From NCBI GenBank assembly GCA_019084245.1, contig JAHRFE010000040.1, forward strand, positions 62,001-126,000: DNA of 64,000 nt, given 5' to 3'. The notes under the pieces were generated by a model. The model was given only the letters and a program-made list of their open reading frames with translations. It had not been told where the DNA came from and searched no databases. Position numbers and translations under genes: made by a program. Of this stretch, positions 1 through 8,526 are shown in pieces; the stretch's first letter is position 1; every line of letters begins with the position of its first letter. This stretch comes from Hoeflea sp. GTDB lineage: Bacteria > Pseudomonadota > Alphaproteobacteria > Rhizobiales > Rhizobiaceae.

Positions 1-1
1 G

Positions 2-724
2 GATCTGGCGCTCGACTGGCTGCCTGGTGCGGCGAAGACGCAGGGCATCGCCATTGCCGGCATTCGCCGCTCGCATCATTGCGGGGTCGCGGGCGTGATC
101 GTCGAGGCGCTGGCCGAGCGTGGCGTGGCGGCGCTGATGGTTGCCAACGCGCCGGCGGCGATGGCGCCTTGGGGCGGGCGCCGGCCCCTGTTCGGTACCG
201 ACCCGATTGCCTTTGCCGCACCGCTTCCGGGCAGCGATCCGGTGGTGGTCGACATCTCCCTGTCCAAGGTGGCGCGCGGCAAGATCATGGCGGCGGCGCA
301 GAAGGGCGAGCCGATCCCGGAAGGCTGGGCGCTCGACCCCGACGGCGAACCCACCACCGACGCCAAGGCGGCGATGGCAGGAACCATGATCCCGCTCGGC
401 GACGCCAAGGGCACGGCGCTGGCGCTGATGGTGGAACTGCTCTGTGCGGGGCTGACCGGGGCCAATTATGCCTGGCAGCAGACGTCGTTCTTCGACGACA
501 AGGGCGATCCGCCCGGGACGGGTCAGGCGATCATCGCGATTGATCCCGACGCCTTCGGACCCGGTGGCGCCGAGCGCATGGCGATGATGGCCGACATGGT
601 GGCGGGAACCGAGGGCGCGCGTCTGCCCGGACGCCGACGTCAGCAGATCCGCGCTGATTTCCTCACGAATGGAATTCCCGTCAATGCGGACTTGATGGAA
701 TCAATCCGCGCCATCGGGACTTGA
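2..724 (+). CDS. Ldh2/YlbC-family NAD(P)-dependent oxidoreductase (3' part)
   Basis: The 5' end lies outside the window; the frame is open from base 2 and stops at 722-724, leaving about 240 C-terminal residues. The fragment carries SHHCGVAG, the counterpart of the family's SxHxG motif, then FGTDPIAFAAP and a glycine-rich cofactor region. The family (malate/L-lactate dehydrogenase Ldh2, sulfolactate and ureidoglycolate dehydrogenases, delta1-pyrroline-2-carboxylate reductase) oxidises 2-hydroxy acids or reduces 2-imino acids with NAD(P) in the cytoplasm. The substrate cannot be told from the fragment. It converges on the TRAP operon and may belong to the same catabolic block, which is inference. 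Confidence 0.85.
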   Translation, partial: DLALDWLPGAAKTQGIAIAGIRRSHHCGVAGVIVEALAERGVAALMVANAPAAMAPWGGRRPLFGTDPIAFAAPLPGSDPVVVDISLSKVARGKIMAAAQKGEPIPEGWALDPDGEPTTDAKAAMAGTMIPLGDAKGTALALMVELLCAGLTGANYAWQQTSFFDDKGDPPGTGQAIIAIDPDAFGPGGAERMAMMADMVAGTEGARLPGRRRQQIRADFLTNGIPVNADLMESIRAIGT

Positions 725-761
725 GCCAGCCGCTGCAGACTCATCCGAGTTCCGGCACGGA

Positions 762-2084
762 TCAATAGAGCAGCCTGACGGCGACCAGGGTTATGGCCGG
801 GAACATGGTCAGGATCGCGACGCGGATGATGTCGGTCATGACGAAGGGGAACACGCCCCGGTAGGTGGCTGACAGCGGCGTGTCCTTGGCCATCGAATTG
901 ATGACGAACAGATTCATGCCCACGGGGGGCGTTATCAGTCCAACCTCCACGACGATCAGCACGATGATGCCGAACCAGAGCGCGAATTCCTCGGGCGTCA
1001 GGCCAAAATCCAGCGCCGACATGATCGGGAAGAAGATCGGCACGGTGAGAAGGATCATCGACAGCGAATCCATGACGCAACCGAAGATGAGATAGAGCAC
1101 CAGCACCACGACCATCACGATCCAGGGATTGAAGCCCTGGTCGCCGACGTAAGCCGCGGCGGTCTGCGGCAACTGGCTGAGCGCCAGGAACGCATTGTAG
1201 ACGCCGGCCCCGAAGACGATGAGAAAGATCATCCCGGTGGCGCTGGCCGTCGTCAGGATGGAGGATTTCAGCGTCGAGCGGTTCAGTCCGCCATTGAAGA
1301 GGGCAATCAGCCCCGTGCCGAAGGCGCCGATGGCGGCTGCCTCGGTGGGGGTGAAGATGCCGCCATAGATGCCGCCGACGACAGCGATGAACACGATCAG
1401 CACCGGCCAGACCGCAATCAGGCTGCGGAAGCGCTCGGAATAGGGCGCGCGCTCCCTCTGGCCGGCGGAACCGGGCTTGAGCCGGACATAGATGGCGATG
1501 GCGATCATGTAGCCGAGTGCTGCGAGGATGCCCGGAATGAAGGCCGCGACAAACAGCTTGGCGATGTTCTGCTCGGTCAGGATGGCGTAGATCACCAGGA
1601 TCACCGAGGGCGGGATGAGAATGCCAAGTGTGCCGCCTGCTGCAAGCGCGCCGGTCGCCAGTTCGCCGGAATAGCCGTAGCGTCGCAGTTCAGGCAGCGC
1701 GACCTGGCCCATGGTGGCTGCTGTCGCCAGGGACGAGCCGCAGATCGCGCCGAAGCCGGCGCAGGCGCCGACGGCCGCCATGGCGACGCCGCCCTTCTTG
1801 TGGCCCATCCAAGTTTCCGCCGCCTTGAACAGGGCCTGCGACATGCCGCCCAGGGTGGCGAACTGGCCCATCAGCAGAAACAGCGGAATGATCGACAGCG
1901 AGTAGCTCGAAAACGTGCCCCAGGTCAGGTTCTTGAGCTGGGCGAAGATCATCAGGAACGAGCCGTTGATGAAATAGCTGCCGCCAATGCCGGTGACGAG
2001 CATGGCAAGCCCGATCGGGATCCGCAAAAAGATGAGGATCAAAAGGACCGGAAAGGAGAGCAGCGCAATGTCGATATGGCTCAA
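762..2084 (-). CDS. TRAP transporter large permease (DctM type)
   Basis: Large membrane subunit of a tripartite ATP-independent periplasmic transporter, which imports an organic acid using an ion gradient. About 440 residues, many hydrophobic segments, and typical DctM stretches such as GILIPPSVILVIYA and FTPTEAAAIGAFG. I place the start at the TTG at 2082-2084: it is preceded by GGGGAG at 8 nt spacing and overlaps the TGA stop of the small permease as TTGA, which implies translational coupling. Upstream in-frame codons read through the small-permease gene and lack membrane character. It is the last gene of a dctP-monooxygenase-dctQ-dctM operon. Confidence 0.9.
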   Translation of the reverse strand: MSHIDIALLSFPVLLILIFLRIPIGLAMLVTGIGGSYFINGSFLMIFAQLKNLTWGTFSSYSLSIIPLFLLMGQFATLGGMSQALFKAAETWMGHKKGGVAMAAVGACAGFGAICGSSLATAATMGQVALPELRRYGYSGELATGALAAGGTLGILIPPSVILVIYAILTEQNIAKLFVAAFIPGILAALGYMIAIAIYVRLKPGSAGQRERAPYSERFRSLIAVWPVLIVFIAVVGGIYGGIFTPTEAAAIGAFGTGLIALFNGGLNRSTLKSSILTTASATGMIFLIVFGAGVYNAFLALSQLPQTAAAYVGDQGFNPWIVMVVVLVLYLIFGCVMDSLSMILLTVPIFFPIMSALDFGLTPEEFALWFGIIVLIVVEVGLITPPVGMNLFVINSMAKDTPLSATYRGVFPFVMTDIIRVAILTMFPAITLVAVRLLY

Positions 2085-2611
2085 TGCTGCATCTCCCCGT
2101 GGGCCTGGTCCTGCCCGGTCAGAAGCGCGCGGGCGCTCAGCACCACGCACCAGAAACTGGTCAGCACAAAGCCTATGGCGCCGGCGAGACCGGAGGCATA
2201 GGCCCACCAGATCGGATACTGGATAATGAAGGTGGTTTCGCCATAGGCGAGCTTGTCGAGCGTGCCGTCCCAGTGTTTCCAGGTCAACAGCACCGCAATG
2301 GCAAGCATCAGCAGATCGGCGCCCATGTCGATCAGTCGGTTTATCTTTCCACTCAATTGCATGGTGAGGATTTCCACCGACGCGTGCTGGCGGTTGATCT
2401 GGACCCAGGGCAGAAAGGCAAAGACCGCGAAGCCGGTGCCCAGTTCGACAAGTTCGAAATCACCGCGGATCGGGCCGAGACCGATAAACAGCAGCGCGCG
2501 CCCCGAGACCGAGAGGACCGTGATCAGGATGATTGCAATGAGCGCCAAGCCACCCATAATGGCAAGGAAACCCGCCAAGAGCCGCATCCCGCGGTCAATC
2601 CGGTCAAGCAT
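2081..2611 (-). CDS. TRAP transporter small permease (DctQ type)
   Basis: Small membrane subunit that bridges the periplasmic binding protein and the large permease. About 176 residues with four hydrophobic segments, the usual size and topology. The chosen ATG (MLDRIDRGM) overlaps the monooxygenase stop codon by 8 nt; an ATG 18 nt further upstream (2629) is possible but would extend the overlap. The gene ends in the TTGA overlap with the large permease. The charged loop ending WVQINRQHASVE is DctQ-like. Function is assigned from family and operon position; the substrate is unknown. Confidence 0.87.
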   Translation of the reverse strand: MLDRIDRGMRLLAGFLAIMGGLALIAIILITVLSVSGRALLFIGLGPIRGDFELVELGTGFAVFAFLPWVQINRQHASVEILTMQLSGKINRLIDMGADLLMLAIAVLLTWKHWDGTLDKLAYGETTFIIQYPIWWAYASGLAGAIGFVLTSFWCVVLSARALLTGQDQAHGEMQH

Positions 2612-3884
2612 CGGCAGTATCCTGAACAACTGTGCCTGAAATCAGCGGCGGCCGTGAATTGAGCGTTTCAAGATCAAATCCGGCCAGCGCCTTGTAATGG
2701 GCGGCATGATCGGCGAGTTCCTCAGCGCTCATGACTTCATCAATCGTGCCGAACAGGCCTTCGCATTTCTCCTCAACCACCTGCATGATCTGGTCCGGCC
2801 CGTTGCCGCGGTTGGCCAGAACAATCCTGGTGGTTGCGGGGCGCCGTTCGTCCTCATAGGCGATCAGGGCCGCCTCTGACACTTGATGGTTGACGAGACA
2901 TTTGCCCAGGATGCGAGCGTCGAGAATGGCCTGCGATGCGCCGTTTGAACCGATCGGGTACATCGGGTGGGCTGCATCGCCCATCAGCGTGGCCCGGCCG
3001 TCGCGCCAATTGTCGAGCGGATCGCGGTCGACCATGGGGTATTCATAGATCTGATCGGCGCTTCTGATCAGGGCGGGAATGTCGAGCCAATCGAAATTCC
3101 AGCTTTCGAAGGCGGGGAGGAAATCGGCGGTGTTCCCCGGCCGGTTCCAGTCCTCGCGGTTCCACAAGGCATCCGGGGCCTTCTTGATCTCGGCCACCCA
3201 GTTGATGTCGGCGAGACCGGTTTCGGGATCGGTCGCGGAGATCGGATAGGTGACGAATTTCTGCCATTCGTGTCCGACCATGGCCATGGAGGCGCCGGTC
3301 AAAAAGGGGCGGGCGCGGCTGGTGGCGCGCCACAGGACGGCGCCGCCCCAGACCGGGGGGCCTTCTCCGGGATGCATCTGGGCGCGGATCGCCGAATGGA
3401 TCCCGTCGGCGGCGACGAGGAGGCTGCCGCGTTCGGTTCTGGTCTCGCCCTTGCGGTTGGCGAGGGTCAAGGTCACGCCATTCCTGTCCTGGGAATAGAA
3501 GGTGGCCTTCCATCCCGTCGCGACGGCGTCCGCGCCGAGCCGGTCGCGGACCACATCCATCAGCATGAGTTGCAGCTTGCCGCGATGGACCGACAGCTGC
3601 GGCCAGTTGTATCCCGCCTCGATGCCGCGGGGCTCTGACCAGATCGGGCGTCCATGCTTGGAAAAATAGGCGACTTCGCGGGTTCTGATGCCGATGTCGT
3701 CGAACCAGGATTGAAGGCCCAACTCCATCAGTTCGCGAATGGCGTGCGGCTGAAGATTGATCCCCACGCCGAGCGGCCGGATCTCGTCGACCTGCTCGAA
3801 CAGTCTGACCGGGATCCCGATCTGATGGCAGGTCAAGGCAAAGGTCAGTCCGGCAATGCCTGCGCCGGCAACAAGTATGGTCAT
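2604..3884 (-). CDS. FAD-dependent monooxygenase (PhzS/salicylate hydroxylase-like)
   Basis: Group A flavoprotein monooxygenase of about 426 residues. It opens directly with the Rossmann dinucleotide fold (MTILVAGAGIAGL, GxGxxG) and carries the second FAD motif GDAAHPMYPIGSNG near residue 300; a DG-type motif (VAADGIHSAIR) lies between. Such enzymes hydroxylate an aromatic or heteroaromatic ring using NAD(P)H and O2. An in-frame upstream ATG at 3980 would overlap the binding-protein gene and add a non-conserved tail, so the ATG at 3882-3884 is preferred. The gene sits between the TRAP binding protein and the TRAP permeases, which suggests that it acts on the imported compound. Confidence 0.87.
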   Translation of the reverse strand: MTILVAGAGIAGLTFALTCHQIGIPVRLFEQVDEIRPLGVGINLQPHAIRELMELGLQSWFDDIGIRTREVAYFSKHGRPIWSEPRGIEAGYNWPQLSVHRGKLQLMLMDVVRDRLGADAVATGWKATFYSQDRNGVTLTLANRKGETRTERGSLLVAADGIHSAIRAQMHPGEGPPVWGGAVLWRATSRARPFLTGASMAMVGHEWQKFVTYPISATDPETGLADINWVAEIKKAPDALWNREDWNRPGNTADFLPAFESWNFDWLDIPALIRSADQIYEYPMVDRDPLDNWRDGRATLMGDAAHPMYPIGSNGASQAILDARILGKCLVNHQVSEAALIAYEDERRPATTRIVLANRGNGPDQIMQVVEEKCEGLFGTIDEVMSAEELADHAAHYKALAGFDLETLNSRPPLISGTVVQDTADA

Positions 3885-3960
3885 TGTCGGAACTCGCAAT
3901 ATCTGACCGGCGGAGCGGCCATGTGGGGCAAGCTCCGCCGGATCTGGGACGTCGGTCGAC

Positions 3961-5010
3961 TTACTTGGTGTTGCTGGCAATCAGCTCTTGCGCCTTGGCG
4001 TAGAGCGCCTCGCCATCAATGCCCTTGGCTTCCATTTCGGCAAACCAGTTGTCGCGCACCTTTTCGCCGACTTCCTTCCAGCGCGCCACTTCGGCCTCGT
4101 CGAGAACGACGATCTCGTTGGCGGTGCCCTCGGCGATCTCGCGACCGGGCGCATCATAAGAGGCCTGCGTCAACCCGGCATAGGCCGAGAAATCTGCACC
4201 CGAGTTGTCGTCGATCACCTTCTTGAGGTCATCGGGCAGACTGTCGTATTTGGCCTGGTTCATGGCAAGCACGAAAGCCGCTGTGTAGAGTGCATGATCG
4301 CCGGAGAACTCGGTGTGGGTGTTGACAAGTTCCGCGACCTTGAGCGACGGCGTGACTTCCCAAGGGATCACCGTGGCGTCGATCACACCCTTGGACAGGG
4401 CTTCCGGAATTGCGGGCACCGGCATGCCGATCGGTTCGGCCCCGGTTTCGGCGAGCAGGCTGTTGATCACCCGCGTCGGTCCGCGAAGCTTCTTGCCCTG
4501 CATGTCTTCCAGCTTGCGCACGCCCTCGCCCTTGGCATGGATGACGCCGGGGCCGTGAACCCAGGTGGCCAGGATCTTGATGCCCTGGAATTCCTGGGCT
4601 TCCATGTCGGACTTGAACAGATCCCAATAGGCGCGCGACGTGGCTTCCGCATTGGTCATCATGAAGGGAAGTTCAAACACTTCAACGCGCGGGAAGCGGC
4701 CCGGCGTGTAGCCCGGAAGCGTCCAAACGATGTCGACCACGCCGTCACGGGCCTGGTCCATCAATTGCGGCGGCGTGCCGCCGAGCGCCATGCCGGAGAA
4801 AACCTCAACCTTGATGCGTCCGCCTGAGTCGGTCCCGATCTTCTCCGCCCATGGAATGAGAACGCCGGTCGGCACGTTGGCCTGGGCCGGCAGAAACTGG
4901 TGCATGCGCAGGGTGACTTCCTGTGCGGAGGCGACCATGGACGAGGCGCCGAATGCAGACAGGGCGACCGCCGCAACGGCTGCGGATTTCAGGAAATTGC
5001 GTTTTTTCAT
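3961..5010 (-). CDS. TRAP transporter solute-binding protein (DctP type)
   Basis: Periplasmic substrate receptor of the TRAP system, 349 residues. A clear signal peptide (KKRNF, hydrophobic core, cleavage near ASA-QE at residue 29) precedes a DctP fold. The ligand-binding arginine region of the family is represented by LRGPTR near residue 170. First gene of the operon; its start follows a GGAGGA ribosome-binding site. Its coding region ends 76 nt before the monooxygenase start. The divergent intergenic region to the Mo-hydroxylase genes should hold its promoter. The ligand is unknown; a small aromatic or hydroxy acid would fit the neighbours (inference). Confidence 0.92.
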   Translation of the reverse strand: MKKRNFLKSAAVAAVALSAFGASSMVASAQEVTLRMHQFLPAQANVPTGVLIPWAEKIGTDSGGRIKVEVFSGMALGGTPPQLMDQARDGVVDIVWTLPGYTPGRFPRVEVFELPFMMTNAEATSRAYWDLFKSDMEAQEFQGIKILATWVHGPGVIHAKGEGVRKLEDMQGKKLRGPTRVINSLLAETGAEPIGMPVPAIPEALSKGVIDATVIPWEVTPSLKVAELVNTHTEFSGDHALYTAAFVLAMNQAKYDSLPDDLKKVIDDNSGADFSAYAGLTQASYDAPGREIAEGTANEIVVLDEAEVARWKEVGEKVRDNWFAEMEAKGIDGEALYAKAQELIASNTK

Positions 5011-5490
5011 TGTATCCTCCCAGATTGATGGTGCGGTCCCAAAACCGCAGTTCCCCAGAAAATAAAGCTATTTTTTGTAACTGCCTAGGGTGTGTTGCAT
5101 AGCATCGCGCGGATGCTGTCGCCAGCAAATATGCCGCTTGCGACAAGGTGGCGCCGCAATGACGGCTGATGAATTCCGGATTGTCCTCCCAAACATTCCT
5201 CACGGCAGTCAGCAAGGAATTAACCGACCGTCCGGTCAGTTTATAAGTGGAAAAACCTTGCCCGGCAAGCGCTATTTTTACCGGCTCCGACGAAAGGCGT
5301 AATGCCCATGCCCGTGATGGGGCCAGGCAAGAGCCTTGACACGAGATGTAAACATGACAGCCCGGCAAGCCCGCCCATGGTGCCTTGACGCGCCGGCGCA
5401 TTATTCCAAGTTTCCCTGTTGATCCTTTTGCAAAAAAGGAAAATGATGGCTGTGGGTGAGAGAGGAATTTGCACCCTAGGGAGGAAATTT
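5011..5490. other. 480-nt divergent control region, TRAP / Mo-hydroxylase
   Basis: Non-coding stretch between the divergent dctP-type and 2Fe-2S subunit genes. It is more AT-rich than its neighbours. It contains the 18-bp near-palindrome listed separately, a TTGACA at 5336-5341 with no convincing -10 partner, and an A/T-rich stretch (5040-5080) just upstream of the binding-protein gene. No open frame in it looks coding and no regulator gene is present here. Confidence 0.6.
5223..5240. promoter_or_regulatory. Near-perfect 18-bp palindrome, probable operator
   Basis: The sequence ACCGACCGTCCGGTCAGT matches its own reverse complement at all but the central pair and one flanking pair. Length and symmetry are typical of dimeric repressor operators, for example TetR/AcrR family sites. 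It lies between the TRAP operon and the divergent Mo-hydroxylase operon, so it could control either or both. No cognate regulator gene is seen in the window; the assignment rests on symmetry and position only. Confidence 0.5.
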
Positions 5491-5982
5491 ATGGCGACTG
5501 TATCGATGACCGTGAACGGGCGAACCGTCTCCGGCCAATGCGAGGACCGGACGCTTCTGGTCCAGTTCATTCGTGAAAATCTAGGGCTCACCGGAACCCA
5601 TGTCGGGTGCGACACGTCCCAGTGCGGCGCCTGCGTGGTGCATGTCGACGGCAAGGCCGTCAAATCCTGCACCATGCTTGCCGCGCAAGCCGACGGGTCG
5701 GAGGTCATGACCATCGAGGGACTGGCGTCCGGCGGCGAGTTGCATCCGGTGCAGGCGGCATTCCGCGAGCATCACGGCCTGCAGTGCGGCTTTTGCACGC
5801 CGGGCATGATCATGTCCGCCGTCGACATGATCAAGCGGCATGGCGGCCAGCTCGACGAGAAGACCGTGCGTTCGGAACTGGAAGGCAATATCTGCCGCTG
5901 CACGGGCTACCATAACATCGTCAAGGCCATTCTCGATGCATCGTCCAAGATGGGCGATGGCGCGCGGATTGCAGCCGAATAG
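5491..5982 (+). CDS. (2Fe-2S)-binding subunit of a CO-dehydrogenase-type Mo hydroxylase (CoxS-like)
   Basis: Small iron-sulfur subunit (163 residues) of the xanthine oxidase/CO dehydrogenase family; it passes electrons from the molybdenum site to FAD. The N-terminal plant-ferredoxin-type cluster has Cys40, Cys45, Cys48 and Cys60; the C-terminal cluster has Cys99, Cys102, Cys135 and Cys137 (CGFCTPGM and CRCTGY). All eight ligands are present. The start at 5491 follows AGGGAGGA; an in-frame ATG at 5419 would add an unrelated leader. First gene of an S-L-M operon. Confidence 0.93.
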   Translation: MATVSMTVNGRTVSGQCEDRTLLVQFIRENLGLTGTHVGCDTSQCGACVVHVDGKAVKSCTMLAAQADGSEVMTIEGLASGGELHPVQAAFREHHGLQCGFCTPGMIMSAVDMIKRHGGQLDEKTVRSELEGNICRCTGYHNIVKAILDASSKMGDGARIAAE

Positions 5983-6159
5983 GCAATGCCTGAACAGGCA
6001 ATGGCGAAAGGCTGCGGTTTTGAACGGGTGGGCAGTGCGACGGTAATTTGCAGCGGGCAAGCCGGATAAGGTCCGGTGTCCCAAGATCGCAGTCACTGAC
6101 GTATTTGCTCACATTCCGCACCGGCTTTTCTCCAACACTCAACCGGAGGAGTTTGAGAC

Positions 6160-8508
6160 ATGGGAATGGAAGGTATCGGCGCCCGAGTGGTGCGCAAGGA
6201 AGACAAGCGGTTCATCACCGGCAAGGGCAAGTATACCGACGACATGGTGGTGCCGGGCATGAAGCAGGCGCATTTCGTCCGCTCGCCGCATGCGCATGCA
6301 AAAATCAAGTCCATCGACACGTCGGCAGCCGAGAAAATGCCGGGTGTGATCGGCATTCTCAATGGCGCGCAGCTGACCGAAGACGCCATCGGCAACATCA
6401 TCTGCGGCTGGATGATCCATTCCAAGGATGGTTCGCCGATGAACATGGGAGTCTGGCGGCCGCTGGCCCAGGATACCGTGCGCTATGTCGGCGATGCCGT
6501 CGCCATCGTGGTCGCCGACACCAAGGCGCAGGCGCGGGATGCGGCGGAAGCCGTGGTGGTCGAGTACGAAACTCTGCCGGTGGTGACCAGCGCGGTCGAG
6601 GCCCTCAAGGAGGGCGCGCCGCAGATCCATCCCGAGGCCAAGGGCAACCTGATCTTCGACTGGGAAATCGGTGACGCAGCCGCCACCGATGCGGCGATCG
6701 CCTCGGCGGCGCATGTCACCGAGATGAAGATCGTCAACAACCGGCTGGTTCCAAACCCCATGGAGCCGCGCGCCGCACTCGGCGTCTATGATGAGGGGGA
6801 AGATCACTACACGCTCTGGACCACGTCGCAGAATCCGCATGTTGCGCGGCTGGTGCTGAGCGCCTTCTACAATGTCGCGCCCGAAAACAAGCTCCGCGTG
6901 ATCGCGCCCGATGTGGGCGGCGGGTTCGGCTCGAAGATCTACATCTATCCCGAAGAGATCGTCTGCCTGTGGGCGTCCAAGCGCACCGGCGTGCCGGTCA
7001 AATGGAACTGCGACCGGACCGAGGCCTTCCTCACCGACGCGCACGGGCGGGACCACGTCTCCACCGTGAAGATGGCGTTCGATGCCAACAACAAGATCAC
7101 CGGCTTCAAGGTCGACACGATCGCCAATCTCGGCGCCTACATGTCGCTGTTTTCGAGTTCGGTGCCGACCTATCTCTATGCGACGCTCCTGTCGGGCCAG
7201 TACAACATCCCGGCGATCCACGCCAATGTCAGGACGGTCTACACCAACACGGTGCCGGTCGATGCCTATCGCGGCGCCGGGCGTCCGGAGGCCACCTATC
7301 TGATGGAGCGGGTGATGGAGACGGCAGCGCGCGAACTGGGCGTGACACCGGCGGAGCTCAGACGGACCAACTTCATCCGCGAGTTCCCGCACCAGACGCC
7401 GGTGATCATGTGCTACGACGCGGGCGACTACGAAGCCTCGCTGTCAGCGGCGATGAAGGCGTCGGACTATGACGGCTTTCCCGCGCGCAAGGCGGAAGCC
7501 AAGAGCCGCGGCAAGCTCCGCGGCATCGGCATGAGCTGCTACATCGAGGCCTGCGGCATCGCGCCGTCGGCCGCAGTGGGATCGCTCGGCGCCGGCGTGG
7601 GCTTGTGGGAATCGGCCGAGGTGCGGGTCAATGCGGTCGGCACCGTCGAGATCCTGACCGGCTCGCACAGCCATGGCCAGGGCCATGAAACCACCTTCGC
7701 CCAGCTCGTCGCCGGCCGCTTCGGCGTCGGAATCGACAGTGTGTCGGTGGTCCATGGCGACACCGACAAGGTGCAGATGGGCATGGGCACCTATGGCTCC
7801 CGTTCGGGCGCGGTCGGCATGTCGGCCGTGGTCAAGGCGCTCGACAAGGTCGAGGCCAAGGCGAGGAAGATCGCGGCGCACCTGATGGAAGCCGACGAAA
7901 GCGACATCGTCATCGAGAATGGCGAATTGAAGGTGGCAGGCACTGACAAGAGCGTGCCGTGGTTCCAGATGGCTCTGGCCGCCTACACCGCCCACAACCT
8001 GCCCGAGGGCATGGAACCGGGATTGAAGGAGGGCGCGTTCTACGATCCGTCCAACTTCACCTTCCCAGCCGGCTGCTACATCTGCGAGGTCGAGGTCGAT
8101 CCCGAGACCGGCAAGACCGAGATCGTGCAGTTCGTCGCCGCCGATGATTTCGGCAAGATCATCAACCCGATGATCGTCGAAGGCCAGGTGCATGGCGGGC
8201 TGGCGCAGGGCATTGGCCAGGCGCTGCTGGAAGGCACCCATTACGACCCGGAAACCGGACAGTTGCTGACAGCAAGCTACATGGACTACACCATGCCGCG
8301 CGCCGACGATCTGCCGTCGTTCCAGGTCTCGACCACCGAAACCGCATGCCCGTCGAATCCGCTCGGGATCAAGGGCTGCGGCGAGGCAGGCGCCATCGGG
8401 TCTCCGCCGGCGCTCATCAACGCCATCACAGACGCAATCGGCAACAATGACCTGACAATGCCTGCCACCGCTCCGCGGGTCTGGGCAGCGCTCCGGTCGG
8501 CACAATAA
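6160..8508 (+). CDS. Molybdopterin-binding large subunit, form II CO-dehydrogenase type
   Basis: Catalytic subunit of 782 residues carrying the molybdopterin cytosine dinucleotide cofactor. The active-site loop reads AYRGAGR (residues 369-375), the form II signature, not the AYxCSFR of genuine aerobic CO dehydrogenase, so CO oxidation is not supported. VGGGFGSK and the catalytic glutamate region GCGEAGAIG (Glu742) are intact, so it should be an active hydroxylase, of a heterocycle, aldehyde or other carbon centre. Start follows CCGGAGGAG. The 177-nt gap upstream holds no convincing gene. Maturation genes (CoxD/E/F/G types) are not in the window. Confidence 0.93.
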   Translation: MGMEGIGARVVRKEDKRFITGKGKYTDDMVVPGMKQAHFVRSPHAHAKIKSIDTSAAEKMPGVIGILNGAQLTEDAIGNIICGWMIHSKDGSPMNMGVWRPLAQDTVRYVGDAVAIVVADTKAQARDAAEAVVVEYETLPVVTSAVEALKEGAPQIHPEAKGNLIFDWEIGDAAATDAAIASAAHVTEMKIVNNRLVPNPMEPRAALGVYDEGEDHYTLWTTSQNPHVARLVLSAFYNVAPENKLRVIAPDVGGGFGSKIYIYPEEIVCLWASKRTGVPVKWNCDRTEAFLTDAHGRDHVSTVKMAFDANNKITGFKVDTIANLGAYMSLFSSSVPTYLYATLLSGQYNIPAIHANVRTVYTNTVPVDAYRGAGRPEATYLMERVMETAARELGVTPAELRRTNFIREFPHQTPVIMCYDAGDYEASLSAAMKASDYDGFPARKAEAKSRGKLRGIGMSCYIEACGIAPSAAVGSLGAGVGLWESAEVRVNAVGTVEILTGSHSHGQGHETTFAQLVAGRFGVGIDSVSVVHGDTDKVQMGMGTYGSRSGAVGMSAVVKALDKVEAKARKIAAHLMEADESDIVIENGELKVAGTDKSVPWFQMALAAYTAHNLPEGMEPGLKEGAFYDPSNFTFPAGCYICEVEVDPETGKTEIVQFVAADDFGKIINPMIVEGQVHGGLAQGIGQALLEGTHYDPETGQLLTASYMDYTMPRADDLPSFQVSTTETACPSNPLGIKGCGEAGAIGSPPALINAITDAIGNNDLTMPATAPRVWAALRSAQ

Positions 8509-8526
8509 GAAAGGGAGGCAGACATC

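Noticed and set aside
5336-5341. TTGACA in the divergent control region as a Mo-hydroxylase promoter
   Set aside because: No plausible -10 lies 16-18 nt downstream.
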